DNA of 64,000 nucleotides from Thermocatellispora tengchongensis (GCF_014202315.1 NZ_JACHGN010000015.1:62001-126000), one strand, 5' to 3'; shown: positions 7,833 to 17,126, counted from the first letter of the stretch. Notes: generated by a model from the letters alone, not told the origin. Made by a program: numbers and translations.

Positions 7833-8237
7833 TCACCCCCGTGGATCGGAACCGGCCGGGTCGAGCTGGGCGGCGATGATGACGTTGCCGTACAGGTCGC
7901 GGAAGTGCAGGGACGCGCCGCCGGCGTCGCGCTGTTCGGCCCACATCTCCACCCCGGCCTCGGCCAGGCGCTCGCGGACCGCCGCCAGGTCGCCGGTGTA
8001 GAGGACCAGCAGCGGCTGCCCTCCGGTCTGGGCTCCGACGCGGGCCAGGTCCTCACCGCTCGCCGGCATCAGCCACAGACCGCCGTCCGTCCGGCCGGGC
8101 AGGCCGATGTGCAGGAAGCGGTAGCCGTCGGCGACCTGGTCGTGCAGCACGGTGAAGCCGAGGACGTCACGGTAGAACGCAAGCGCCTCGTCCTGGTCCT
8201 TCACCAGCAGGACGGTGCGGCCAACGGCGGTGAACAC
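7833..8237 (-). CDS. Glyoxalase/VOC family protein
   Basis: A 134-residue VOC protein: the start TVLLVKDQDEALAFYRDVLGF is the typical first beta-alpha unit, and the end FRDLYGNVIIAAQL carries the usual D-x-x-GN motif. Metal ligands of true glyoxalase I (His, Glu) are only partly evident, so function is open. It starts with GTG at 8237, preceded by GAGGAG at 6 bases. Convergent with the serine hydrolase on its right-hand strand. Confidence 0.85.
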   Translation of the reverse strand: MFTAVGRTVLLVKDQDEALAFYRDVLGFTVLHDQVADGYRFLHIGLPGRTDGGLWLMPASGEDLARVGAQTGGQPLLVLYTGDLAAVRERLAEAGVEMWAEQRDAGGASLHFRDLYGNVIIAAQLDPAGSDPRG

Positions 8238-8323
8238 GGGCTCTCCTCTCCCCCGGCATACGGGCCGACGTCAATTATGTCGGGATATGTAGGGGCATGT
8301 CGGGAACGGCACGCCTGGAAACG

Positions 8324-8366
8324 GCTCACCCCTGGCAGACCGGTCACGGCCGTGCCAGGGGTGAGC
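8324..8366 (-). terminator. Strong hairpin terminator after the beta-propeller gene
   Basis: A perfect 14-bp inverted repeat (GCTCACCCCTGGCA, 8324-8337, and its complement at 8353-8366) with a 15-nt loop begins 8 bases past the stop of the leftward gene ending at 8375. A short T stretch follows on the minus strand. Confidence 0.75.
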
Positions 8367-8374
8367 GGGGTGGG

Positions 8375-10075
8375 TCAGTGATCGAGGGTGGCGAGCTTGG
8401 CCGCCCAGCCGGCGATGTTGGCGGTCACGTCACCGCCGGCCGCCGGGTAGTCGGTGATGTGGTACCACGTGATCGTCCGGGTCTGGCCGGCCGCGACGGA
8501 GGCGTCGAACCAGACGCCGAAGACGTAGCCGCGGGCGGTGAGCATGACGGGCTTGTCCTCCAGCCAGGCCAGGCCCTGGGCGGCGACGCCGCCGGCGGTC
8601 CTGGCGCCGTCGTAGACGTAGTTCTTGGTCCAGCCCTGGGAGATGAAGCCGGGGTTGGCGGCCGCGACTCCGGGGACGATGGACGTGTCGTCCGGGGTGT
8701 CCGGGTCCAGCAGGTACTGGAAGCTGCCGGCGAAGTCCGCCGCGCCGTTGTTGGTGAGCTCCAGGGTCATCTTGACCACCGGCGCGCCGGGCAGCGCCCG
8801 GTAGGTGAGCTTGGCGTCGAGGTCCGGCGCCATCTGGGGCTTGCCGGAGGCGATGATCCGGTCCCCCTCGACCTTGACGTCGGGCAGCGGCAGCCACTCG
8901 CCGGGACGGTTCCAGTCGGGCCCGCCGGGCGCCTTGGTGGTGAGGATCAGCTCCGACCAGTCCAGGTCCTCCCGGCCGGTCGCGTCGGACAGGGTCATGT
9001 CGGCGAGCCAGCCGGGCTGGGCGGTGCCGGGGTTGTTGTTGGCGGCCACCTTCGTCACCACGCTCGCGGTGAGCCGGTCGTTGGCGACGAAGTCGTACGG
9101 CTGCCCGAGTTCGGTGTCGGTGCGGGTGCTGCCCGCGCCGTAGTCGAGCGGCAGGTCGCTCCGGCCCGCCACCGGGCCGGTGAACGGGGTGAGCGTGAGG
9201 CCGGCCGGTACGGTCTCCCCGTCCTTGGCCACCTTCACCTCCACGGCGCCGGGCCGGTGGCCGCGGCGTACGGCCTCCACCCGGTACTCGCCCACCGGCA
9301 GCGCGACCGCGTACCCGCCGTTCGCGTCGGTGCGCACGTCGCCGCGGATGGCGCCCTCGCCGTCGCGGATGACGACGCGGGTGTCCGGGGCGGGGCCCTG
9401 CGCGGTGCTCACCACGCCCGTCACCTTCGACCAGCGCGGCACGCCCGGCTCGCCGCTCTCGGTGAAGGCGTACAGGTTGCCGTCGTAGGCGCCGACGACG
9501 AGCGCGTTGCCGGAGACGGCGGGGGACGACGCCACCCACGGCCCGATGGTGTGCCGCCACAGGGGCTGCCCGGTGGCGGCGTCGAAGCCGCGGATCGCGC
9601 CGTCGTTGCCGCCGACGTAGACGACGCCGCCGGAGACCGCCGGGGAGGAGATGACCCCGTGGCCGGTCCGCTGCGTCCACTTCGGCCGTCCGGTGGCCAG
9701 GTCGAGCGCCGTCACGCTGCCGTCGGCGAAGCCGGCGTACGCGACGCCGTCCGCGACCGCGGGCGCGGTGGCCGTGCCGCCGCCGAACAGGTACGACGTC
9801 CCGGTGCTGCGGTAGCGCCACTTCTCCACGCCGGTCGCCGGATCGACCGCCACGACGATGTCGCTCTGGAAGGTCATCAGCAGCAGGTCGCCCGCGTACA
9901 CGGGCGAGGAGCGGGTCCAGCCTCCGGCGGGCGCGCGCGACCACACGACCTTGCCGGTCGCCGCCTCCACCGCGCTGATCCGGCCGCCCTGGGCGGCCAT
10001 GAACACACGCGTCCTGGCGTCGTCACCCCTCAAGGAACCGGACGAAGCGGAGCTGGGCGGGGCGTTCTCGACCAC
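8375..10075 (-). CDS. PQQ-like beta-propeller repeat protein, apparently missing its 5' end
   Basis: The N-terminal 190 residues hold four or more PQQ-type repeats (AAQGGRISAVEAATGKVVW, DPATGVEKWRY, DLATGRPKWTQ, DAATGQPLW), each a propeller blade. Then comes a carboxypeptidase-regulatory-like segment around VIRDGEGAIRGDVRTDANGG (about 235-290) and a C-terminal beta domain (about 290-566). Proteins of this build are normally secreted, yet no signal peptide is present: the recognisable sequence begins around GDDARTRVF (near 10025), and the codons upstream are antisense to the NB-ARC gene. The frame is open to 10075 and the first plausible ATG is at 10000, inside a blade. I read it as a 5'-truncated, perhaps dead, gene with an intact terminator. 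Confidence 0.65.
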   Translation of the reverse strand: MVENAPPSSASSGSLRGDDARTRVFMAAQGGRISAVEAATGKVVWSRAPAGGWTRSSPVYAGDLLLMTFQSDIVVAVDPATGVEKWRYRSTGTSYLFGGGTATAPAVADGVAYAGFADGSVTALDLATGRPKWTQRTGHGVISSPAVSGGVVYVGGNDGAIRGFDAATGQPLWRHTIGPWVASSPAVSGNALVVGAYDGNLYAFTESGEPGVPRWSKVTGVVSTAQGPAPDTRVVIRDGEGAIRGDVRTDANGGYAVALPVGEYRVEAVRRGHRPGAVEVKVAKDGETVPAGLTLTPFTGPVAGRSDLPLDYGAGSTRTDTELGQPYDFVANDRLTASVVTKVAANNNPGTAQPGWLADMTLSDATGREDLDWSELILTTKAPGGPDWNRPGEWLPLPDVKVEGDRIIASGKPQMAPDLDAKLTYRALPGAPVVKMTLELTNNGAADFAGSFQYLLDPDTPDDTSIVPGVAAANPGFISQGWTKNYVYDGARTAGGVAAQGLAWLEDKPVMLTARGYVFGVWFDASVAAGQTRTITWYHITDYPAAGGDVTANIAGWAAKLATLDH

Positions 10076-12110
10076 ACAGGCCCCGGTGGGCAGACTCCCC
10101 GCGCGGGTGCTCGGTCGTGACGAGCTGCTCGCCGAACTGGCCGCCTCGGCGCGTGACGGCGATCCGCGGGTTCATGTGCTGGCCGGCCTCGGCGGCTCCG
10201 GGAAGACCACGGTGGCGCTGCGCCTGGCCGCCGACCTCGCCGATGCGGGAAGCCGGGTGTGGTGGGTGGACGCGAACGACCAGGCGCAGCTCACCGTCCT
10301 GCTGCTGCGGGCCGCCCAGGACGACCTCGATGTGCCCGACGGAATGGTCAGAGAGGCGCTCGCAGGCAAGCGGAACGCCTGCGACGTGTTCTGGAAGGCC
10401 ATCGAGCGCAAACGGCTGCCCGCTCGGCCGTTGCTCGTCTTCGACAACGCCGACGACCCGCAGCGGCTCCTGGCGCTCCCCACCGGACGGGTGGCCGACG
10501 GCAACGGCTGGGTGCGCGCCGCCCGCTCCTGCATGATCGTGATCACCTCGCGCGACCGCGACCCGTTCACATGGGGCCCCCTGTGCCGCATCCACGACAT
10601 CGGCCGTCTCCCGCCCGGCGCCTCCGCCGACGTCCTGCGCGACCTCGCGCCGGACGCGCCCGACCCGCGGCACGCCGACGACCTGGCACGCGACCTGCAC
10701 CATCTGCCTCTGGCACTGCATCTCGCGGGGAGCTACATCGGCTCCTCACATGCCCGCTACGACGGCTTCGCCTCATACCGGCAGGCGTTCGCGTCGGACC
10801 CGCTCAATACGCTGACCCGCCGCCTCGACGTCCGCAACGACCTGTCGGATCGGCAGCTCGTCACCAGGACCTGGGAGTTGTCCCTGGACACGCTGACCCG
10901 GCAGGGCGTCAGGGCGGCCAGGCCACTGGCCGGCGTCCTCGCCCAATTCGCCGGCCACATCATCCCCGAGGCGGTCATCACGCCGGAGTCGCTCTCGGCG
11001 TTCGTACCCCGGTGTGCCGTCGATGACGCCATCGCCGCCCGCGCGGCGCTGCGGCGGGTCAGCATCATCGATCTCGCGGAGGACGAGAACGTACGCGGCG
11101 TCCGGCTGCATCCTCTGGTCGCCGAAACCGTCCGAGCCTCGGCCCGCGATCCCGGCAGAGCGTGGAGCGCCGCGGTCGGACTGGTCCACGCCGCCTCGCA
11201 GCGCCTCGACCCGGAGCGGCCGGACCAGTGGCCGCTGTGGGCCCTGCTGGACCGGCATCTACGGACACTGCTCGAACGAGCCCACCGCCCGCGCCGCGAG
11301 CAACTCCGCCACCTGGGGGCCAGTGCGGCCGCGGTCACGCGCATGCTCAGGTTGAGCGGCTCGTTCCTCGGCGCGCATCAGCTCGCGGAAGCGGCCCTGG
11401 CCGTCACCGCCGCCCTCCCCCGGAACGACCCGGCGCTCCTGCGCCTGCTGCACAGTCACGCCACCATCCTGCACCGCCTGGGCGCGTACCAGCGTGCCGA
11501 GCGGCTCTACCGGACGGTGTCGGCCAGGCAGCGGAGAACACTGGGCCCCGAGCACCAGGCGACGTTGTGGACGTTGCGCAATCTGGCCTCGCTTCTGGCC
11601 GACCAGGGGGCGCACGCCGATTCCGAGCGCATCTACCGGCAGGTGCTCACGGCGCAACAGCGCGCGCTGGGCGCCGACGACCCCGACACGCTGTGGACCC
11701 AGCACAGTCTCGCCGTTCTGCAGACCGACCGAGGAGAGTACGCCGGCGCACGCCGGCTGCTGGAATACGTCCTGGCCATCCGCGGCAGCGCACTGCCTCC
11801 CGATCATCCTGACACCCTGTGGACCCGGCACAGCCTCGCGGTCGCCCTGGCGCGTCAGGGCGACCACGAGTCGGCGTATCGCATCTGCGAGGAGGTGCTG
11901 GACGTACAGCGGCGCCTGCTCGGCCCCTGCCACCCCGCCACGCTCAGGACGCGGCACACCCTGGCCGAGCTGTGGTGCCACCGGGGCGATCTCGCCCGGC
12001 GCAGGCGGGAGTTCGGGGAAACGCTCGCGGGCAGGCTTCGTACGCTCGGGCCGACGCACCCCGAGACCATGCGGACCCAGCGCGCCCTGGACGATCTCGA
12101 CAGGCCCTGA
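9999..12110 (+). CDS. STAND NTPase: NB-ARC domain with C-terminal TPR repeats
   Basis: About 703 residues. An NB-ARC ATPase occupies residues 35-330: Walker A GLGGSGKTT near residue 63 and Walker B LLVFDNADD near 145, then the LPLALHLAGSYI helix of the ARC region. Residues about 480-700 contain tandem 42-residue TPRs of kinesin-light-chain type, each with the HPDTLWTRHSLAVAL-like signature. Such proteins act as signal-dependent oligomerising switches in regulation or anti-phage defence. The start is uncertain: ATG 9999 overlaps the start region of the opposite beta-propeller gene and has no ribosome site, and family members usually have more sequence before GRDELL. The 5' end may have been lost with that of its neighbour. 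Confidence 0.75.
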   Translation: MNTRVLASSPLKEPDEAELGGAFSTTQAPVGRLPARVLGRDELLAELAASARDGDPRVHVLAGLGGSGKTTVALRLAADLADAGSRVWWVDANDQAQLTVLLLRAAQDDLDVPDGMVREALAGKRNACDVFWKAIERKRLPARPLLVFDNADDPQRLLALPTGRVADGNGWVRAARSCMIVITSRDRDPFTWGPLCRIHDIGRLPPGASADVLRDLAPDAPDPRHADDLARDLHHLPLALHLAGSYIGSSHARYDGFASYRQAFASDPLNTLTRRLDVRNDLSDRQLVTRTWELSLDTLTRQGVRAARPLAGVLAQFAGHIIPEAVITPESLSAFVPRCAVDDAIAARAALRRVSIIDLAEDENVRGVRLHPLVAETVRASARDPGRAWSAAVGLVHAASQRLDPERPDQWPLWALLDRHLRTLLERAHRPRREQLRHLGASAAAVTRMLRLSGSFLGAHQLAEAALAVTAALPRNDPALLRLLHSHATILHRLGAYQRAERLYRTVSARQRRTLGPEHQATLWTLRNLASLLADQGAHADSERIYRQVLTAQQRALGADDPDTLWTQHSLAVLQTDRGEYAGARRLLEYVLAIRGSALPPDHPDTLWTRHSLAVALARQGDHESAYRICEEVLDVQRRLLGPCHPATLRTRHTLAELWCHRGDLARRRREFGETLAGRLRTLGPTHPETMRTQRALDDLDRP

Positions 12111-12138
12111 CCCGACGCCGCACTCCCGCCGAGACGGA

Positions 12139-14556
12139 TCACACCTCCGCCTTCGTGTCCGTCTCCTCCAGGACGCCGGCCTCGATGAGCCTGTCCACCT
12201 CCGGTTCCGCCAGGCCGAGCAGCTTCGCGGCCACCAGCCGGGTGTGCTCCCCCATCAGCGGCGCCGGGCGCAGTTCGGGGTCGGCGATGCCGCGGAAGGC
12301 GGCCGGGCCGTTCTCGGTGGGCAGCGTGTGCCCGATGTGCGGCTGGCGCATCTCGCGCAGGAAACCGCGGGCCCTGAGCTGGGGGTCGTCGAGGTACTCG
12401 GTGACGCGCTGCATCATCCCGGCGGGCACGCCGGCCTCCTGGAGCCGTCGCATGCATTCGCGTGGTGGGGTGGCCGCCGTCCAGGCCGTCACGGCGGCGT
12501 CGATGAGGCCGCGGTGCGCCCGGCGGCCCGCGGAGGTGGCGAGTCGCGGGTCGGCGAGCAGGTCGTCACGGCCGATGACGCGGCACAGGCTCCGCCACCG
12601 CTCCTCCCCCTCGACGCTCACCACGCACCATTCGTCCTCGCCCGCGCACGGGTAGAGGCCCTGAGGCGCGTCCCACTCGCCGGTGTTGCCGTGCGGGGTG
12701 AGGGTGCCGGGCCGCAGCGACTCGCGCAGGAGGCCGGTGGACATCTGGGTGAGGATGGTCTCGGCCTGGGCCACGCTGACCGTGCCGCCCCGGCCCGTAC
12801 GCCGCCGCTCGATCAGCGCGGCGAGCACGGCCACGGCGGCGACGCGGGCGGCGATGTGGTCGGGGTAGATCGTGATGGCGTCGCAGAACCCGCCCTCCAC
12901 GCCGGTGTCGCGCCACAGCCCGGTCAGCCCGGTCGAGGCGCGGACCAGGGGGCCGTACCCCATGCGCCTGCTCCACGGCCCGCTCGCGCCCAGGGCGCTG
13001 CTGTCGGCCATGATGATCCGCGGGTTCAGCTCGCCGATGACGTCGTAGCCGAGCCCCAGCGACTCCAGGGTGCCGGGCTTGAAGTTGGACAGGATGACGT
13101 CCGACCGCGCGGCGAGCCGCTTGAAGATATCCAGGCCCTCGGGCGAGCGCAGGTTGATCCCCGCGCTGAGCTTGTTGCGGTGCCCCCTGGCGAAGCTCGC
13201 GGTGATGACCTGTCCGGTCAGCGACTGGCGGCTGCCGTCCGGGTACGCCCGGCTCTCGACCTTGATGACCTCGGCGCCCTGGTCCGCCAGCAGCCGCCCG
13301 AGCTCCGCGCCGGCGACGATGACGCCCAGGTCCAGCACCCGCAGCCCTTCCAGCGGCCGGCGCGGGGCCGGGGCGGCGGGCGCGGGCCCGGCCGGCGGGG
13401 TGCGCGCCGCCTCGGCGAACACCTCGTCGTTGTGCTCGCCGACCTCGGGGGCACGGTGCCGGAACCCGGCCCGTACGCCGTTCACCTCGACGTACCCCGA
13501 GGGCAGCCGGCCGGTCAGTCCGGGCGCGACCTCCGCGTCCACCAGGCTCCCGCGTGCCAGGAAGTGGGGCCCCGCCAGCACCTCGCCCGGGTCGAGCAGC
13601 GCCGCGATCGGCACCCCGCGCTCCTGCCCCCGGGCCACCAGCTCGTCCCTGGTCCTGTCCCGGAACAGCTCCCCGATCAGGACGTGCAGCCGCTCGGACG
13701 CGCCGAACCTGCCCGCCAGGGTGTCGTACTTCGGGTCGGCGAACTCCTCCGGCTCGCCCAGCCAGGCGAACATGCCGCGCCACTGCCGTCTGGCCAGCAG
13801 GCAGATCCGTACGTACCCGTCCGCGCAGCGGAAGATCGGGTACAGTCTGCCCGCGTCGGGTCGGCCGCGCGGCAGTTCGGTGGCCGGCACGCCGCCGGTG
13901 GCCGAGCCGCCGATGCCGAAGCCGGGGTCCAGGGTCTGCGCGGTCATCTCGTACACCGAGCAGTCCACGTGGTCGCCCCGCCCGGTGTCGAGCCGGTTCA
14001 GGTAGGCGAGCAGGCCCGCGAACGCGGCCTGGACCGCCGCCGACTCGTACGCCGGCGGCCCCGGCGGCAGCACCGGCTCGCGCCCGGGGATGCCCGAGCG
14101 CGACAGCACTCCGCCGAGCGCCAGGTGCGTCCAGTCGGTGCCGATCCAGTCGCGGTACGGTCCCGTCTGGCCGAAGTCGGTGATCGAGACGACCACCAGC
14201 GCCGGGTTGCGCGCCAGCAGCGCGTCCGCGCCGATGCCGAGCCGGTCCAGGGCGCCGGGCCGCTCGGTCTCGATGAGGATGTCCGCCCCCGCGGCCAGAT
14301 CGAGGAGCCTGCCGCGGTCGGCGGAGTCGCGCAGGTCGAGGGTGATGCCGCGCTTGTTGGCGTTGTGGGTGGCGAAGTACAGGCTCACCCCTTCGTGCAG
14401 GGGCTCACGACGCCGGGTCGGCGCGCCGCCGGGCGGCTCGACCCGGATGACGTCGGCCCCGAGGTCGGCGAGGAACCGGCCGCACATCTCGGCCTTGCCG
14501 TCGGCCAGGTCGATCACCCGCAGGCCGGCGAGGGGAAGTCCCCTGGCTGCGTGCAT
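12139..14556 (-). CDS. Tandem CaiB/BaiF (family III) CoA-transferase, two domains in one chain
   Basis: An 805-residue protein made of two complete family III CoA-transferase units, which move CoA between carboxylic acids. Unit 1 starts at LAGLRVIDLADGKAEMCGRF (residue ~8) and unit 2 at LEGLRVLDLGVIVAGAELGR (residue ~405); both carry the first Rossmann-like strand, the LADLGADVIRVE / LADQGAEVIKVE segment and the RNK-type helix (NANKRGITLDL; RGHRNKLSAGINL). Most relatives are about 400 residues and act as intertwined dimers, so the fusion makes a single-chain dimer. ATG 14556 is chosen since homology begins 8 residues later. Substrate unknown; no beta-oxidation genes are adjacent. Confidence 0.88.
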   Translation of the reverse strand: MHAARGLPLAGLRVIDLADGKAEMCGRFLADLGADVIRVEPPGGAPTRRREPLHEGVSLYFATHNANKRGITLDLRDSADRGRLLDLAAGADILIETERPGALDRLGIGADALLARNPALVVVSITDFGQTGPYRDWIGTDWTHLALGGVLSRSGIPGREPVLPPGPPAYESAAVQAAFAGLLAYLNRLDTGRGDHVDCSVYEMTAQTLDPGFGIGGSATGGVPATELPRGRPDAGRLYPIFRCADGYVRICLLARRQWRGMFAWLGEPEEFADPKYDTLAGRFGASERLHVLIGELFRDRTRDELVARGQERGVPIAALLDPGEVLAGPHFLARGSLVDAEVAPGLTGRLPSGYVEVNGVRAGFRHRAPEVGEHNDEVFAEAARTPPAGPAPAAPAPRRPLEGLRVLDLGVIVAGAELGRLLADQGAEVIKVESRAYPDGSRQSLTGQVITASFARGHRNKLSAGINLRSPEGLDIFKRLAARSDVILSNFKPGTLESLGLGYDVIGELNPRIIMADSSALGASGPWSRRMGYGPLVRASTGLTGLWRDTGVEGGFCDAITIYPDHIAARVAAVAVLAALIERRRTGRGGTVSVAQAETILTQMSTGLLRESLRPGTLTPHGNTGEWDAPQGLYPCAGEDEWCVVSVEGEERWRSLCRVIGRDDLLADPRLATSAGRRAHRGLIDAAVTAWTAATPPRECMRRLQEAGVPAGMMQRVTEYLDDPQLRARGFLREMRQPHIGHTLPTENGPAAFRGIADPELRPAPLMGEHTRLVAAKLLGLAEPEVDRLIEAGVLEETDTKAEV

Positions 14557-14653
14557 GCCACCGAGGATGCCACGACGGTTGCGGCCGGAAAACGTCCGAA
14601 TCGGCAACGTGCCGCGCGTCCCGATCCGCAACGCCGGCCGCGATGCGCCCGTC

Positions 14654-14683
14654 CCCGGCGTCGCCTCCGCGCACGACGCCGGG
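14654..14683 (-). terminator. Hairpin after the small secreted protein gene
   Basis: CCCGGCGTCG (14654-14663) and CGACGCCGGG (14674-14683) form a 10-bp stem with a 10-nt loop, 19 bases past the stop at 14702 on the minus strand. No U-run, which is common for actinomycete terminators. Confidence 0.5.
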
Positions 14684-14701
14684 AGGGGCAGAGGGGTGGG
14701 G

Positions 14702-15046
14702 TCAGACCGAGTACCTGCAGATCAGCGCCTGGCTGCCGCCCTGGGCGTAGCCGAGGTAGGTGTAGGTGGGGTTGAAGTAGGCGCACGCGGCGGAGGCGCT
14801 GCCGGTGCCGGTGTAGGTCAGGCCGGTGCCGCCGGTGCTCCACCGGTAGCAGCCGAGGCTGCCGTTGTAGAAGCCGATGGTGGAGGAGGAGTTGACCTTG
14901 GCGGAGCAGTAGTCGCCGAGCGAGAGCGGGCTGTAGACGATCTCGACGACGCTCGCCGAGGCGGCCTGCGCGGGGGCGGTGGAGACGGCGAGCGCGCCCA
15001 GGCAGGCGAGCACGGCGGTGACGAGGGCGAGGACACGACGAGTCAC
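14702..15046 (-). CDS. Small secreted protein, four cysteines, unknown function
   Basis: A 114-residue product starting at GTG 15046, preceded by GGAGGT at 4 bases. Residues 1-28 are a clear Sec signal peptide (VTRRVLALVTAVLACLGALA, then an AQA-type cleavage site). The mature part of about 86 residues is rich in Ser, Thr, Gly and Tyr and has four cysteines (in DYC, LGCY, ACAYF and ICRY), probably forming two disulphides. I do not recognise a family. Its size, secretion and Cys pattern fit a small extracellular factor or coat-type protein, but nothing nearby points to a role. Confidence 0.75.
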   Translation of the reverse strand: MTRRVLALVTAVLACLGALAVSTAPAQAASASVVEIVYSPLSLGDYCSAKVNSSSTIGFYNGSLGCYRWSTGGTGLTYTGTGSASAACAYFNPTYTYLGYAQGGSQALICRYSV

Positions 15047-15378
15047 GAGGACCTCCGGATCCGGTACGGCGTGGGGTCGGCGGGGCATGGCTGTGACGCG
15101 CACCAGCGGCGAGGCGGGGCACTGCGCACCGCGACACGCTGGACTGATCGCAGTATTAAATAGGAAACCTTCTTGTGCAATGGCTGCCGCGCACCCTGGT
15201 CGCCGCCGCCCGCGAGAACCGGAACGCCCCGTCCCGCCCGCGAACGGCCGCCCGCCCATCCTGATGGCCGGGGATCGTCCGGATAAAGACTTGCCCAGCC
15301 GTTCATCGCGAGGGCATGGAGCCGCCCAGAAGTGGCACAGGTGACATCAGCGGGCTCAACCGGAGTCAGGGGAGTCAC

Positions 15379-16800
15379 ATGATGTCAACTCGCGATGCGG
15401 GCGGTGCGGGGTCGGGGCTCCTGCGCCGTAAGCCGGTGGAGCAGATCGCAACCGAGCACGAGGGCGAACTGTCCCGCTCCCTCGGCCTGTGGCAACTGAC
15501 CGCCATCGGCATCGGCGGCATCATCGGCGCCGGCATCTTCGCGCTGGCCGGGGCCGTCGCGAACCAGACGGCGGGTCCGGCCGTGCTCGTCTCCTTCCTG
15601 ATCGCCGGGGTTGCCAGCGCCGCCGCGGCCCTGTCCTACGCCGAGTTCGCGGGCATGATCCCCAAGGCCGGCTCGGCGTACACCTACAGCTACGCGGTGC
15701 TCGGCGAGATCGTCGGCTGGATGGTCGGGTGGGACCTGCTGCTGGAGTACACCGCGATCGTCGCGGTGGTGGCGATCGGCATCTCCGGCTACTTCGGCTT
15801 CCTCGTCGCCGAGCTGGGCTTCCAGCTTCCGGCGTGGATGCTGGGCGCGCCCGGCACGGGGCCCGGCCGCGTCGTCGATCTGTTCGCGGTGCTGCTGTGC
15901 CTGCTCATCGCGTATCTGCTCAACCGCGGCATCAAGGTCGCGGCCCGCTTCGAGACCACCGTCGTCCTGGTGAAGGTCGCCGTGGTGGTGCTCGTGATCG
16001 TGGTCGGCTTCTTCCACATCACGACCGCCAACTACACGCCGTTCTTCCCCTACGGCATCGGCGGGGCGATCACCGGTGCCGCCACGGTCTTCTTCGCCGT
16101 GTTCGGCTACGACGCGATGAGCACCGCGGCGGAGGAGTCGCGGGACTCGATGCGGCACATGCCCAAGGCCATCATCTACTCGCTGCTCATCTCGATGGTG
16201 CTGTACGTGCTGGCCACCCTGGTGCTCACGGGCATGCAGAACTATCGGGAGATCGACCCGGAGAGCGGCTTCTCCTCGGCCTTCGCCTCGGTCGGGCTGT
16301 CCGGCCTGGCCGGCGTCATCGCGGCCGGCGCCATCGTGGGCATCCTCACCGTGATGTTCACCTTCATGCTCGGCGTCACCCGGGTGTGGTTCGCGATGAG
16401 CCGGGACGGGCTGCTGCCCCAGTGGTTCGCCAAGCTCCACCCCGTACGCCGGGTGCCGAGCAGGGTCACCTGGATCGTCGGCGTGGGCTCCGCCCTCATC
16501 GCCGGCTTCCTCCCGATCCGCGAGGCGGCCGAACTGACCAACATCGGCATCCTGCTGGCGTTCGTCGTGGTCTGCCTGGCCGTCATCGTCCTGCGTTACC
16601 GCCGGCCCGACCTGCCGCGCGGGTTCCGCACTCCCGGCATGCCGGTGGTGCCGGCCATCGGCGTGGTCTTCTCCCTCTGGCTGGTCACGTTCCTCGCCCC
16701 GCAGACCTGGCTCCGCTTCCTGTTCTGGTTCCTCCTCGGCCTGGTCATCTACTTCGTCTACAGCCGCCGCCACTCCATGCTGGCGAGCGCGGGCGGTTGA
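15379..16800 (+). CDS. APC-family amino acid permease (cationic amino acid transporter type)
   Basis: A 473-residue integral membrane protein with about 12 hydrophobic segments. The first helix holds GIGGIIGAGIF (residues ~45-55), the substrate-backbone binding motif of APC transporters, and a long helix FAGMIPKAGSAYTYSY follows at ~92. The hydrophilic N-terminus of about 35 residues (RRKPVEQ...) is typical of the CAT/YfnA group. ATG 15379 follows GGGGAG by 5 bases; a second ATG is directly after it. Likely an H+-coupled amino acid importer; specificity not readable. Confidence 0.92.
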   Translation: MMSTRDAGGAGSGLLRRKPVEQIATEHEGELSRSLGLWQLTAIGIGGIIGAGIFALAGAVANQTAGPAVLVSFLIAGVASAAAALSYAEFAGMIPKAGSAYTYSYAVLGEIVGWMVGWDLLLEYTAIVAVVAIGISGYFGFLVAELGFQLPAWMLGAPGTGPGRVVDLFAVLLCLLIAYLLNRGIKVAARFETTVVLVKVAVVVLVIVVGFFHITTANYTPFFPYGIGGAITGAATVFFAVFGYDAMSTAAEESRDSMRHMPKAIIYSLLISMVLYVLATLVLTGMQNYREIDPESGFSSAFASVGLSGLAGVIAAGAIVGILTVMFTFMLGVTRVWFAMSRDGLLPQWFAKLHPVRRVPSRVTWIVGVGSALIAGFLPIREAAELTNIGILLAFVVVCLAVIVLRYRRPDLPRGFRTPGMPVVPAIGVVFSLWLVTFLAPQTWLRFLFWFLLGLVIYFVYSRRHSMLASAGG

Positions 16801-16814
16801 CCCTGCCGCCCCGG

Positions 16815-17126
16815 CTAAGGCCGCTCCACATGGGCCCTCACCCGCCGCCCGTCCGCGGTGAGCCAGCCCTTGCGCCCGGCGTAGGCCAGCATCGCCGCGA
16901 ACCTGTCCGCCCAGTCGCCGCCCACGCCGCCGGCGCCGACCGCGGCCGAGCGCACCCAGCCGATGTCGATCTCGGCATCGGTCTCAGCATCGGTCGCGGA
17001 CCCGGCCCCGGCGCCGGCCAGAGCCGCGTCCAGGGCGGCCCGGTCCAGGGCGGTCAGGACATGGAACCGGCGGCAGTCGTCCGGCTCGCGAAGTTCGACG
17101 TGGTCCGCAGTGACATACACGTACAT
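16815..17126 (-). CDS. Hypothetical protein, 103 residues
   Basis: An ATG-started ORF with acceptable codon bias. The N-terminus MYVYVTADHVELREPDD forms beta-type sequence, the centre has an Ala/Gly/Asp-rich low-complexity linker, and the end ADRFAAMLAYAGRKGWLTADG looks like a helix-turn with a Trp. No known domain. It is convergent with the permease and lies just downstream of a TetR gene in the same direction, possibly in one transcript. Confidence 0.6.
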   Translation of the reverse strand: MYVYVTADHVELREPDDCRRFHVLTALDRAALDAALAGAGAGSATDAETDAEIDIGWVRSAAVGAGGVGGDWADRFAAMLAYAGRKGWLTADGRRVRAHVERP

